DNA from: Candidatus Chloroploca sp. Khr17
GTDB lineage: Bacteria > Chloroflexota > Chloroflexia > Chloroflexales > Chloroflexaceae
Reading direction: 5' to 3'
Length of the DNA: 64,000 bases
NCBI RefSeq assembly: GCF_004138165.1
Contig: NZ_RYFF01000002.1
Span: 62,001 to 126,000, forward strand
Positions 34,213-42,365 of the stretch are shown here, one piece after another. Position 1 is the stretch's first letter; every line of letters begins with the position of its first letter. Under the pieces are notes generated by a model. It was not told the origin of the DNA. It did no database searches and worked only from the letters and a program-made list of their open reading frames with translations. A program made the translations under genes and the position numbers.

Positions 34213-34755
34213 ATGAGTACGCTCACGCGCTTGCTGACAGCGGAAACTTTTGCTCTTTTACCTGGTTCACGGCATCAGGAACTTGTAGCGGGAGAGGTTA
34301 TTGATCATATGCCCCCCGGTGGTGTGCATGGGATTGTGGCTGCTATGCTTGCGGCGCTTTTGATCCAGTGGAACAAGCAAACCAACCAGGGCTTTATTGG
34401 CGTTGAGTCGGGGTTTGTGCTTGCGCACGATCCGGACACGGTGCGCAGCCCTGATGTCTATTACGTTCGTGCCGAGCGCCTGCCCAAGCATGGCCTTCCC
34501 GAGGGCTTTTGGCCTTTTGCGCCTGACCTTGCCGTCGAGATTGTATCACCTCATGATACAGCCGATGAAGTACAAGCCAAAGTGGGTGAATACCTGCGCG
34601 CTGGTACGCTTGCCGTCTGGATGGTCTATCCGACCACGCGCCTGCTGGTGGTACATACGCCAGATGGTCTGGCGCGTACCTATGGCCTTGAGGCAACGCT
34701 AGATTCCGTTGAGTTTTTGCCAGGTTTTGTGTTGCCGATCAAAGATTTGTTTTAA
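34213..34755 (+). CDS. Uma2 family PD-(D/E)XK nuclease-fold protein
   Basis: 180 residues of the Uma2 (DUF820) family, abundant in cyanobacteria and Chloroflexota. They have a PD-(D/E)XK nuclease fold but no settled function. Motifs: LVAGEVIDHMPPGGVHG near the start, RSPDVYYV (active-site Asp), DLAVEIVSPHDTADEVQAKV with Glu and Lys of the D...ExK arrangement, and a C-terminal strand EFLPGFVLPIKDLF. ATG 34213 follows GAGGTGA-rich repeats. It is inserted between gcvPA and gcvPB, with 163 bases before it and 56 after, so it probably entered this operon secondarily. Confidence 0.9.
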   Translation: MSTLTRLLTAETFALLPGSRHQELVAGEVIDHMPPGGVHGIVAAMLAALLIQWNKQTNQGFIGVESGFVLAHDPDTVRSPDVYYVRAERLPKHGLPEGFWPFAPDLAVEIVSPHDTADEVQAKVGEYLRAGTLAVWMVYPTTRLLVVHTPDGLARTYGLEATLDSVEFLPGFVLPIKDLF

Positions 34756-34811
34756 CGGGGCACGTATCGAGGGCTTTGCGCCAACGATATGGGTGAAATA
34801 AGGAGAGCTAC

Positions 34812-36287
34812 GTGGATACGTACGAACCGCATATTTATGAACTTTCGGCTCCGGGCAAGCATGGTACCAACCTGCCGCGCCTTGATGTTCCCGAAGCAGC
34901 GTTACCGACCGCATTGCTGCGGCAGGACGGGATGAATGACTTTCCCGAACTGACCGAGCCTGAGGTCATGCGGCACTACACGCGGATTAGCCAGCGCAAT
35001 GCTTCGCCCGATACAATGATGTATCCACTGGGCTCGTGTACGATGAAAGCTACGCCCAAATTGCACGAGGAGGTGGCCCGTTATGCCGGGTTTGCGGCGG
35101 CGCACCCGTTGCAAGACGAGAGCCTGAGCCAGGGTGCGTTGCAATTGATGTACGAATTGCAAGACTACCTTGGTGAAATCTCGGGGTTTGAGGCCGTCTC
35201 GTTGCAACCGGCGGCGGGCGCGCAGGGCGAGTTCACGGGCATTCTGGCGTTCCGGGCGTATCACCTTGATCGCGGCGATCTTGATCGCACCGAAGTGCTG
35301 GTGCCCAACGCTGCGCACGGGACCAACCCTGCGACTGCCGCGATGGTCGGACTCAAGGTTGTCGAGTTGAAGAGCAACGCCCGGGGCAACGTGGATATGG
35401 ACGATCTGCGGGCGAAACTTTCGCCACGTACGGCTGGCATGATGCTGACAAACCCCAATACGCTCGGGCTCTTTGAAGACCAGATTGTCGAGATCTGTCA
35501 GCTTGTCCACGAGGCGGGTGGCCTGATGTACGGAGATGGTGCTAATTTCAATGCAATTCTTGGTATTGCAAAACCAGGTAAGCTTGGTTTTGATTTTATG
35601 CACTATAACTTGCACAAGACCTTTACGACCCCGCACGGCGGTGGTGGCCCTGGTTCAGGGGCGGTCGGTTGCACGGCAGAACTTGCGCCCTTTTTGCCAG
35701 GGCCACGGGTACGTCAGACGGCGAGCGGCAACTACGAACTCTTTACCCCCGAGAAGAGCATCGGGCGCATGAAAGCCTTTCATGGCAACTTTGCCATGCT
35801 TGTGCGGGCGTGGACATACATTCGCACGCTGGGGGCGGCAGGGTTGCGCGAAGTGAGTGAAATCGCCGTTCTCAACGCCAACTATGTGCGCGTGAAACTA
35901 AAAGACATCTACCCGCAGGCGGTTGACCGGATCTGCATGCACGAGACCGTGCTCAAAGGGCAGATTGCCGGTGCGCAGGGCATCCGCACGCTCGACATCG
36001 CCAAGCGGTTGATTGACTATGGGTTCCATCCGCCAACGGTCTACTTCCCCCTGATCGTGCCCGAAGCACTGATGATTGAGCCAACCGAAACCGAAGGCAA
36101 GCGCACCCTGGACATCTTCATTCAGGCCATGCGCGACATTGCCCGCGAAGCCGTTGAGACCCCCGACGTCCTACATGACGCCCCGACGACCGCACCAGTG
36201 CGTCGGCTCGACGAAGTGCGGGCCGCTCGTCAGCCAATTTTGCGTTACAACGCCGAAGCCTTTGCGCAGATCCTCAACGAGCAGTAG
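34812..36287 (+). CDS. gcvPB: Glycine dehydrogenase (decarboxylating) subunit 2
   Basis: 491 residues, the C-terminal half of the P protein carrying the PLP Schiff-base Lys269 in NLHKTFTTPHGGGGPGSG. Other landmarks: YPLGSCTMKATPKLHEEVAR (~71-90), LQPAAGAQGEFTGI, VPNAAHGTNPATAAM, LTNPNTLGLFE and LIVPEALMIEPTETEGKRTL. The GTG start at 34812 follows AAGGAGAG. Together with GcvPA, GcvH, GcvT and a lipoamide dehydrogenase elsewhere, it makes methylene-THF, CO2 and ammonia from glycine. It ends the operon and is followed by hairpins. Confidence 0.97.
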   Translation: MDTYEPHIYELSAPGKHGTNLPRLDVPEAALPTALLRQDGMNDFPELTEPEVMRHYTRISQRNASPDTMMYPLGSCTMKATPKLHEEVARYAGFAAAHPLQDESLSQGALQLMYELQDYLGEISGFEAVSLQPAAGAQGEFTGILAFRAYHLDRGDLDRTEVLVPNAAHGTNPATAAMVGLKVVELKSNARGNVDMDDLRAKLSPRTAGMMLTNPNTLGLFEDQIVEICQLVHEAGGLMYGDGANFNAILGIAKPGKLGFDFMHYNLHKTFTTPHGGGGPGSGAVGCTAELAPFLPGPRVRQTASGNYELFTPEKSIGRMKAFHGNFAMLVRAWTYIRTLGAAGLREVSEIAVLNANYVRVKLKDIYPQAVDRICMHETVLKGQIAGAQGIRTLDIAKRLIDYGFHPPTVYFPLIVPEALMIEPTETEGKRTLDIFIQAMRDIAREAVETPDVLHDAPTTAPVRRLDEVRAARQPILRYNAEAFAQILNEQ

Positions 36288-36304
36288 TGAAGGTAGGTGC
36301 AAGT

Positions 36305-36341
36305 GTGCCTGGACACGGGGCAGAGCCCCGTGTCCAGGCAC
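36305..36341 (+). terminator. 17-bp hairpin after gcvPB
   Basis: GTGCCTGGACACGGGGC (36305-36321) pairs exactly with 36325-36341, loop AGA, and the flanks GCAAGT/ACTTGC extend it with a small bulge. It is 18 bases past the gcvPB stop. No U-tract. Confidence 0.7.
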
Positions 36342-36386
36342 TTGCCTTTGTAGGCAAGGGTATGGGCGCAGCCCCCCAAACATCTC

Positions 36387-36438
36387 GCTTATGCTGGTGC
36401 AAACGGCTAGCTTCGATGGCCTTTGCACCAGCATAAGC
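36387..36438. repeat. Palindromic dispersed element, copy 1
   Basis: GCTTATGCTGGTGCAAA (36387-36403) and its exact complement (36422-36438), with an ACGGCTAGC-containing centre. It is clearly homologous to the element at 40023-40075, and similarity extends into the right flank (AGGGCGATAGCCC here, AGGGCCGCAGGCCC there). Confidence 0.8.
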
Positions 36439-36494
36439 ATGCGTTTTAGGGCGATAGCCCGAACGCCCCCATACCCACTTTCTCAACTTAGCGG

Positions 36495-36500
36495 TATAAT
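36495..36500 (+). promoter_or_regulatory. Candidate -10 box for plsC
   Basis: TATAAT at 36495-36500 in the gap before 36610; no good -35 at 17 bases. Confidence 0.4.
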
Positions 36501-36609
36501 AACTCGAAGCGTATCTGGACGATGAGCTCATACCATATCATGCCAGAAACAAAGTTGAGAGCCAGGGATTAGCCGTGATTCACCTGAAAAACGGCGTGCG
36601 GAGCACGCG

Positions 36610-37305
36610 ATGAGCCTCTATCGGAGCCGCCATGCTGCGGCGCGTTTTCTGCCCGGCATGTTTGTGCGCTTTGTGCAATTGTATGTGCGTCCGCGCATCA
36701 GTGGGCTTGAATATCTTCCTCGCGAGGGTGGGTTTGTCATTGCAGCCAACCACCAGAGTCACGCCGATACGGCCGTTGTTTTTGCAAGTCTTCCCCCCGA
36801 TATTCGCGACCATTTTGTGGCGGCAGCGGCTCAAGATTATTTTTTTCAGGGTGGGCCGCAGCAATATTTTTCCCGCGTGCTGTTCAATGCAATTCCAATT
36901 GCTCGCGATCGCCGTGGTGGGCAAGATCCACTGCGCCATGCGGCGCGGGCGTTGCGTGAAGGGTATGCGCTCTTGCTCTTTCCCGAAGGCACGCGGAGCA
37001 AGGATGGCTCGTTGGGGCCGTTTCGGGCAGGCATTGGCAAGTTGCTGGCCGATTTTCCTCAGATCCCGGTGATCCCAACCTGGATTGGCGGGACAACCAG
37101 GGTCATGCCCAAGGGCAAGTTTGTGCCGCGCCCCGTGCAGGTGACGGTTCGTTTTGGTGAACCGCTGCACGTCGAGGCGCATCCGCGAATGCGGCGTTCG
37201 TGGCAAACTGCTGCTGACCAGATTCGCAATGCGATCCTTGCCATTGGTGATTATGCTCCCGAAACGCCTGATCAAACCGATGCTTTTGCCCAGGACGATG
37301 AATAA
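36610..37305 (+). CDS. plsC: 1-acyl-glycerol-3-phosphate acyltransferase (PlsC family)
   Basis: 231 residues. Membrane-associated acyltransferase that puts the second acyl chain on lysophosphatidate or a related lysolipid. The catalytic HX4D motif is His48-Asp53 (NHQSHAD), and the substrate motif FPEGTRS is at 124-130. VIPTWIGGTTRVMPKGKF is the third block and VTVRFGEPLH the fourth. The start is ATG 36610 with GGAG seven bases upstream. Thirteen to 18 bases separate it from the next gene, so the two are co-transcribed. Confidence 0.93.
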   Translation: MSLYRSRHAAARFLPGMFVRFVQLYVRPRISGLEYLPREGGFVIAANHQSHADTAVVFASLPPDIRDHFVAAAAQDYFFQGGPQQYFSRVLFNAIPIARDRRGGQDPLRHAARALREGYALLLFPEGTRSKDGSLGPFRAGIGKLLADFPQIPVIPTWIGGTTRVMPKGKFVPRPVQVTVRFGEPLHVEAHPRMRRSWQTAADQIRNAILAIGDYAPETPDQTDAFAQDDE

Positions 37306-37323
37306 CAAAGAGGAGTTTTGCGC

Positions 37324-38067
37324 ATGGCTGATGCAAAGAGTCTTGTCGCCCTGTTTGAGGCGATGACCGAGAATCTTGAGCGCGATCGCCCCGATCTCAA
37401 CCAGCTTGATCGCGATGATGGCGATAGCGGCGACAATATGGTCAATAATTTTCGCCTCGTCACGGGTGCCTTGCAGCAACAGATGAATACTGGCGCTGGC
37501 AGTGACCTCGGATCCGCACTGGCTCAGGCGGCCCAGGTGTTGCGTGACAATGGCAAAGGGGCGACCGCTCCGATCTATGCCCAGGGCCTTGATCAGGCGG
37601 CGACGAATCTGGCGGGCCGCTCGGATTTTAGCCTCAGTGATCTGCAACCAATGCTTGAAGGTTTGCTTGGTGGTGCGCAGCAGTCGAGTGGTGCGGCACC
37701 TGGCCAGGGAACCCTGATTGATGTTTTATTGCCTGCGATCGGTGCTTTTAGTCAGGCCAAGAAGAATGGTGATGACGATCTTGCTGCCATTCTTACGGCG
37801 CTGCTCGAAGCACGTCGGGCAGCGAATCATACGGCGCAATCACCTCAGGGGCACGGGCGTGGTTCGGGCCGCAATACCCAGGGTGAGATTGATCCGGGTG
37901 CGGCTGGGGCAGCCTCGCTGCTCGAAGGTCTCTTTGGAGCCTTACTCAAAGGTGCCCTGAATCAGGGCGGTACTGCGGCAGGCTCTAACGGGCCTGCGGC
38001 ACAGCCCGCAGCGAGTGGCAACCCGATTTTTGAGATGATTGGCAGCCTCTTTCGCCCGAAGGGGTGA
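37324..38067 (+). CDS. DAK2/DhaL-like domain protein
   Basis: 247 residues from ATG 37324 (AGGAG at 37311-37315). Residues 29-42 (DRDDGDSGDNMVNN) resemble the Asp-rich nucleotide/Mg motif of DhaL/DAK2 proteins (D-G-D-T-G-x-N-M), and GTLIDVLLPAIGAF (~133-146) resembles their G-T-M-L-D-x-L-x-P-A segment. About 80 residues of low-complexity Gly/Ala/Gln sequence follow, ending in a hydrophobic FEMIGSLF. DhaL binds the nucleotide in dihydroxyacetone kinase, and Dak2-type FakA works in fatty acid phosphorylation. Coupling to plsC makes a lipid-related role plausible; not proven. Confidence 0.72.
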   Translation: MADAKSLVALFEAMTENLERDRPDLNQLDRDDGDSGDNMVNNFRLVTGALQQQMNTGAGSDLGSALAQAAQVLRDNGKGATAPIYAQGLDQAATNLAGRSDFSLSDLQPMLEGLLGGAQQSSGAAPGQGTLIDVLLPAIGAFSQAKKNGDDDLAAILTALLEARRAANHTAQSPQGHGRGSGRNTQGEIDPGAAGAASLLEGLFGALLKGALNQGGTAAGSNGPAAQPAASGNPIFEMIGSLFRPKG

Positions 38068-38096
38068 TTTTGCGGCTGCGCCGCCATCCCCAACCG

Positions 38097-38141
38097 CTTG
38101 CCGTGAACAAAGCCAGCGCAGCTGGCTTTGTTCACGGCAAG
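38097..38141. terminator. Perfect 21-bp palindrome between convergent genes
   Basis: Arms 38097-38117 and 38121-38141, loop GCA, apex AAAGCCAGC/GCTGGCTTT. Between a + gene ending at 38067 and a - gene ending at 38148. Confidence 0.8.
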
Positions 38142-38147
38142 AGAGGC

Positions 38148-39647
38148 TCACCCTGCATCCGCAACCCACGCCCGTAGTGCATCATCATTTCCTGGCAAGA
38201 GCGGTAGGGCGGCGATGCCACTGGGATAGTGCTCCGCTTTGCCTCGACCTGGGTAGAGCAGGGCGACCCCTTCGACGAGGCGTACGCCGTCACGGTTGCC
38301 AATGCTCCCTAGATAGCTGTATCCGTCGGCTAAGGCGTCGGCGGGCACGCCGCCACTGGTATCAAGTCGATATTTGGCGTCGAGCAGGCTGATCCGGGGC
38401 GGGCCGTCAGGCGGGGTCACTTCAAGGGCAAGATCGGGGATGCGTGTGTGCCGGTCGAGTGAGCGCACGTTGGTACCGTCGGGCGGGTAGCGGGGATGAT
38501 AGCGCAAGGTCAAGATGCTCCCATCCTCGTGTGCCAGCACAACGAGCGCCGTTCCTTCCGTCAACGTTAGCCCCTGCTCGCCGGCATCGTCGTTCCACAA
38601 CTCTTGGCTGATCAGCGTATATTCGGGCCTTTCAAGCAAGGTGAGCGCGACGCGCACAGCGCACCATCGCTCGTAGAGGCGGGGTAACTGGCTGATGGGC
38701 AAGGTCAGGGTCGCGGTATCCCAGGTGATCAGTGGATGTCGCCGGAGCCATTGCCAGACCCGGGCGACCATGCGGTAGTCGGTGTCGCGCTGCATACGCG
38801 ATGTGATTCCGCGATAGGCTTGCAGCGGCGGCACCTCGGCAAGCAGGGGCAGTGACCGCAGTTCGCGCAGGCGCTGCCGGGTTGCTTCCAGTTCTGGCGT
38901 CGGGGTGGTCAGGCTCGCCAGTTGTCCAAGGCGATGCAGCAGTACCTCGATGAGCCGTCGCAACAGACGCGCCTCATAGCTGTCGTAGCTCGCCTCGGTT
39001 GCCTCTTCTGGTATGCTGCTCAACGAAGCCGGCGACAGCTTTCCCGGGTCTGTCGCCGACGTTGCTGATGTCTTGATCAACTCGCCCCTGTGAAGCGCCG
39101 GTCGCTGCGCCGTGCCTGGCTCGACCGAGATAGTGCGGGTTCGTAGGCGATCAGGTGGGCGTTGGGCGAGGCGTTCAACTGCTGCGGCAAGGCGCGGGAT
39201 TTCGTCGCGACAGAGGGCGTGTAGCATCGCGGCGGCGTTCGCGCTCGGTGAAGTTGGATCAGGTTGCACCCCGTGCCGTCCACCAGTGAGCGCAAAGACC
39301 AAGCGGGGGGCCACTGCTTGCAAATCCTCAAGGAGCAGTGCATAGTGTTCAGCGTCAAGTTTACGTGGCACAACCACGATCTGCGTACGCACCTCCTCGG
39401 TGCGACCATCAGGCCAGCATGCGCACACCAGTACCTCGTGCCCACCTGTACTGGCCGGAGCAAGCCAGCGCCAGCGCCAGGCCGGGTCACCAGGGCGCAA
39501 AAATGGCTCTAGAGGTACCCCGTCGAGGGTCAGGCTAAGCGAAGAAGCCCCGGATGGTGGCACCGCGTGCAACTCAACCGACGCCCCCTCAACGACGGAA
39601 GAGGGTTCACGATATAACTGTCCATTAAGCAACAGATCGATCGGCAT
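38148..39647 (-). CDS. DUF2357 / PDDEXK_7 restriction endonuclease-like protein
   Basis: 499 residues. The N-terminal ~100 residues are beta-rich. A helical DUF2357 region (~170-335) contains YEARLLRRLIEVLLHRLGQL, and the PD-(D/E)XK-type C-terminal domain starts near residue 330 (LPRLYERWCAVRVALTLLER). The nuclease motif is IPDLALEV (~404) followed by LLDAKYR (~420-424), the D...D-x-K arrangement of this superfamily. Relatives usually pair with an McrB-like AAA+ ATPase in modification-dependent restriction. None is present within the window, so this copy is orphaned or cooperates in trans. It starts six bases after feoC. Confidence 0.82.
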   Translation of the reverse strand: MPIDLLLNGQLYREPSSVVEGASVELHAVPPSGASSLSLTLDGVPLEPFLRPGDPAWRWRWLAPASTGGHEVLVCACWPDGRTEEVRTQIVVVPRKLDAEHYALLLEDLQAVAPRLVFALTGGRHGVQPDPTSPSANAAAMLHALCRDEIPRLAAAVERLAQRPPDRLRTRTISVEPGTAQRPALHRGELIKTSATSATDPGKLSPASLSSIPEEATEASYDSYEARLLRRLIEVLLHRLGQLASLTTPTPELEATRQRLRELRSLPLLAEVPPLQAYRGITSRMQRDTDYRMVARVWQWLRRHPLITWDTATLTLPISQLPRLYERWCAVRVALTLLERPEYTLISQELWNDDAGEQGLTLTEGTALVVLAHEDGSILTLRYHPRYPPDGTNVRSLDRHTRIPDLALEVTPPDGPPRISLLDAKYRLDTSGGVPADALADGYSYLGSIGNRDGVRLVEGVALLYPGRGKAEHYPSGIAALPLLPGNDDALRAWVADAG

Positions 39648-39653
39648 ACGGCT

Positions 39654-39896
39654 TCAGGTGAGGGTAATCGATCGTGGTCTACCACGGTCAAACGTGCAGC
39701 CTTGCGCACCGGGATTACAGTTTCCGCATCCTCCGGCACATGCAGCCAGGCGGCTATCTTTCAGCTTGCCTTTCCGTACCCAAAAATCGATCATTCCCTC
39801 GAGTACCCCCACATCAAGCTCAAGTTGGCGACTCAACTCATCGAGCGACACCGGGCCTTGCGTCTCTTCGAGAGCCTGCAAGACTTTTTGCAACAT
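39654..39896 (-). CDS. feoC: FeoC-like regulator of ferrous iron transport
   Basis: 80 residues from ATG 39896. Winged-helix N-terminus (LQKVLQALEETQGPVSLDEL, then LSRQLELDVGVLEGMIDFWV) and a Cys-rich loop CAGGCGNCNPGAQGC whose four cysteines match the FeoC [Fe-S] or metal-binding wing. FeoC stabilises FeoB or regulates transcription. The assignment is strengthened by feoA-feoB immediately upstream on the same strand, though 202 bases with two hairpins separate it from feoB. The longer frame to 39962 runs through a hairpin. Confidence 0.85.
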   Translation of the reverse strand: MLQKVLQALEETQGPVSLDELSRQLELDVGVLEGMIDFWVRKGKLKDSRLAACAGGCGNCNPGAQGCTFDRGRPRSITLT

Positions 39897-39943
39897 GTGA
39901 TGCTTTGCTTTCTTTTTGTTACCTGGAGCCAACGGTTTGTTTT

Positions 39944-39980
39944 GCTGGAAAAAAGCCAGCAATGCTGGCTTTTTTCCAGC
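39944..39980 (-). terminator. 17-bp palindrome between feoB and feoC
   Basis: GCTGGAAAAAAGCCAGC (39944-39960) pairs exactly with 39964-39980, loop AAT. The A/T runs are inside the stem. It could attenuate feoC relative to feoAB. Confidence 0.75.
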
Positions 39981-40022
39981 GAAGGAAGCCAGGTTTGCGG
40001 GTCAGCGGCTAGCGAGAGCCTC

Positions 40023-40075
40023 GCTTGTGCTGGCACAAACGGCTAGCGAAGCTGGCCGTTTGTGCCAGCACAAGC
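40023..40075. repeat. Palindromic dispersed element, copy 2
   Basis: Perfect 21-base arms 40023-40043 and 40055-40075 (arm begins GCTTGTGCTGGCACAAACGG). Homologous over ~75 bases to 36387-36438, including the ACGGCTAGC centre and the following AGGGCC palindrome. Lies 24 bases past the feoB membrane-subunit stop. Confidence 0.8.
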
Positions 40076-40098
40076 ATCAGTTTGTAGGGCCGCAGGCC

Positions 40099-41820
40099 CT
40101 ACAAAAAGAAACGCCCCCCCTGGAAGACGATCAGTGCTGCGAGCCAGGCGATGACAAACTGGCCGATAATGCTGACCCACATCCAGCGCGAGCCAAACTC
40201 TTGGCGAGCAGCCGCAACCGCGACCATACAGGGCGTATAGAGCAACACAAAGACCAGGAAGGCGAGGGCCGCCAGCGCCCCGTGCCCGCCGCTACTGGCG
40301 TCAAAACCCTGGCGAATCGCCCCTGTGAGGCCGTCTGGAGCTTGCTCGTCCTCTTCTGCGGCGAGATTGATCCCGATGATCGAGGGGATTGCTTTGAGGG
40401 CGTCGCTGGTGGCGCTGACAAAACTGCCGCCGATTGCCAACAGGTCTTCACCAAAGGTGGTTGCAACGGCCTCTTCTTCTTCTTCCCCAGGCACATTGTA
40501 GACCTGGATCATCGTGCTCACCACGACTTCTTTGGCAACAAAGCCGGTCAACAGTGCCCCGCTCGTCTCCCAACTGCCAAAGCCAAGGGGGGCAAAGACG
40601 GGCGTCACCACCCCTGAAACGGCTGCGAAGGCACTCTGGTCAACGTCAGTCTCAGCAAAACCGCCTTCGCCGCTGACCGGAAGTGCGAGCAGCAGCCAGA
40701 TGAGCATGCTGGTACCCAGAATAATTGTCCAGGCATGCTGGAGAAAAGCCGCAGTTCGTTCCCACATCTGTTGCCAGATATTGCGCAAGGTTGGCAGGCG
40801 GTAAGGCGGCAATTCGATCACAAACGGTGTCGGTAGTTCATTGCCAAAAAGAGTATGCTTGAGCAGGATCCCCAGGCCGATCGCCACCAGGATGCCCGTC
40901 AGATAGAGCCCGAAGATGACCAGTCCCGCCATCGTTGGGAAAAAGATCGCCGCAACGAGGACATACACCGGTAGGCGGGCACTGCAACTCATAAAGGGCA
41001 CCAACAAGCCTGTCAGGATGCGGTCACGTTCATTTTCGAGCGTACGGGTGGCGTAAATCGCAGGCACCGAACAACCAAAACCCACAATCATCGGCAAGAA
41101 ACTCTTGCCATGCAGCCCGAGGCGATGCATCAAGCGATCCATCACAAAGGCTGAGCGGGCCATATAGCCTGAGTCCTCAAGGATCGCCAACGCAAAATAG
41201 AGGGAAAAGAGCACAGGAATAAAGACGAGCACCCCACCCACACCGGCGATAACGCCATCAATGAGCAGAGACTCGAGCCAACCTCCGCTGAGCCCAGTGA
41301 TTGACAACAAGCTGATGATCCAGTGGCTGACTGGCCCGGTCAAAACTGCATCAATCCAGTCAACAAAGGGTGCGGCAACATCAGTGGTCAGCTTGAAGAC
41401 GACCCACATAAGCCCAAGAAAGATCGGAATGCCCAACCAGCGATTGGTGACAATGCGATCAACGCGGTCGGACATGGTCAGAGAGGGTGTCTTGGGGCGG
41501 GTCAGGGCCTGTGCGGCAAGATCGTGGACAAAGCGATAGCGCTGGTCAACCATGGCAACATCAAGATCTTCGCCATAGTGTGTTTCCAGGCGCATCCGAC
41601 TCGCTGCGAGCGCTTCGCTTGCCACTGATCCCCCAAGGCGTTCAACCTCGGCCTGCAGCAACGCATCACCTTCAAGCAACTGGATCGCCAGCCAGCGCAT
41701 CGGATAGCGCGCAACAAGGTCTGGGCAATGCCCGAGATCCTCACTCAACCTGGTCAGTTCAGCTTCAATCGGTGACGCATAGGTCATCCGCAGTGACGGC
41801 GTGAGCCCAATACTCGTCAT
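40099..41820 (-). CDS. feoB: FeoB membrane permease part (separate gene)
   Basis: 573 residues. ATG 41820 is chosen because AGGAGG overlaps the stop of the upstream G-domain gene. Residues ~15-110 are the guanine-dissociation-inhibitor-like helical region (MRWLAIQLLEGDALLQAEVE). Then come gate and core helices with the FeoB signatures FLPMIVGFGCSVPAIYATRT, LVPFMSCSARLPVYVLVAA and FVAKEVVVSTMIQVYNV, ending in a last helix pair. It moves Fe2+ across the cytoplasmic membrane. The GTPase is encoded by a separate gene 11 bases upstream. Confidence 0.93.
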   Translation of the reverse strand: MTSIGLTPSLRMTYASPIEAELTRLSEDLGHCPDLVARYPMRWLAIQLLEGDALLQAEVERLGGSVASEALAASRMRLETHYGEDLDVAMVDQRYRFVHDLAAQALTRPKTPSLTMSDRVDRIVTNRWLGIPIFLGLMWVVFKLTTDVAAPFVDWIDAVLTGPVSHWIISLLSITGLSGGWLESLLIDGVIAGVGGVLVFIPVLFSLYFALAILEDSGYMARSAFVMDRLMHRLGLHGKSFLPMIVGFGCSVPAIYATRTLENERDRILTGLLVPFMSCSARLPVYVLVAAIFFPTMAGLVIFGLYLTGILVAIGLGILLKHTLFGNELPTPFVIELPPYRLPTLRNIWQQMWERTAAFLQHAWTIILGTSMLIWLLLALPVSGEGGFAETDVDQSAFAAVSGVVTPVFAPLGFGSWETSGALLTGFVAKEVVVSTMIQVYNVPGEEEEEAVATTFGEDLLAIGGSFVSATSDALKAIPSIIGINLAAEEDEQAPDGLTGAIRQGFDASSGGHGALAALAFLVFVLLYTPCMVAVAAARQEFGSRWMWVSIIGQFVIAWLAALIVFQGGRFFL

Positions 41821-41831
41821 TGCCTCGCCTC

Positions 41832-42365
41832 CTATGCACATACCGAGCTACCAACCATCGCCTCACGAGGGGTGCGTGCGAGGGTTGCCAGCAGTCTCTT
41901 TAGTTCACTTAAGCCTTGTCCGCGACTGGCGGCCATCGTAATGACTGGAATCCCGAGCCGTGTACTGAGCACTTCGGGATGGATCTGGAGGCCACGTGCC
42001 GTTGCCACATCGGTCATATTGAGGACAAGGATCATAGGAGCCCCGGTTTCAAGGATCTGGGCAGAGAGATAGAGATTGCGCTCAAGATTTGCCGCATCGA
42101 GCACATTGACCACTGCATCGGGCCGTCCACAGACAATGAAATTGCGGGCGATTTCTTCCTCAGGCGAATGCGCTGAAAGGCTGTAGGTTCCTGGTAGATC
42201 GATGATCGTCAGGTGCTTTCCCTCAATTATCAGCTTGCCCTCTTGTTTGGCGACCGTCTTGCCCGGCCAGTTCCCTACATGCTGATGCTTCCCCGTCAGG
42301 GCATTAAAGAGGGTACTCTTGCCCACATTGGGATTGCCGGCAAGGGCAATGGTTAGATCAGCCAT
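41832..42365 (-). CDS. feoB: FeoB GTPase domain (separate gene)
   Basis: 177 residues, only the G domain of FeoB. G1 GNPNVGKST (10-18), switch I around GNWPGKTV, G3 DLPGTYSL (56-63), G4 NMTD (116-119), G5 near AASRGQG. The frame stops cleanly (TAG 41832-41834) before the GDI helices, which are encoded by the next gene with its own ribosome site, so the split looks genuine and not a sequencing frameshift. ATG 42365 overlaps the feoA stop by one base (TAATG). Confidence 0.93.
   Translation of the reverse strand: MADLTIALAGNPNVGKSTLFNALTGKHQHVGNWPGKTVAKQEGKLIIEGKHLTIIDLPGTYSLSAHSPEEEIARNFIVCGRPDAVVNVLDAANLERNLYLSAQILETGAPMILVLNMTDVATARGLQIHPEVLSTRLGIPVITMAASRGQGLSELKRLLATLARTPREAMVGSSVCA

Noticed and set aside
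39896-39962. N-terminal extension of FeoC
   Set aside because: The extra 22 codons are read from the arm of a perfect palindrome and lack a ribosome site.
41820-41841. feoB split as a frameshift error
   Set aside because: The G-domain gene ends at a natural domain border, and an AGGAGG with good spacing serves the second ATG. A simple indel would not create both.
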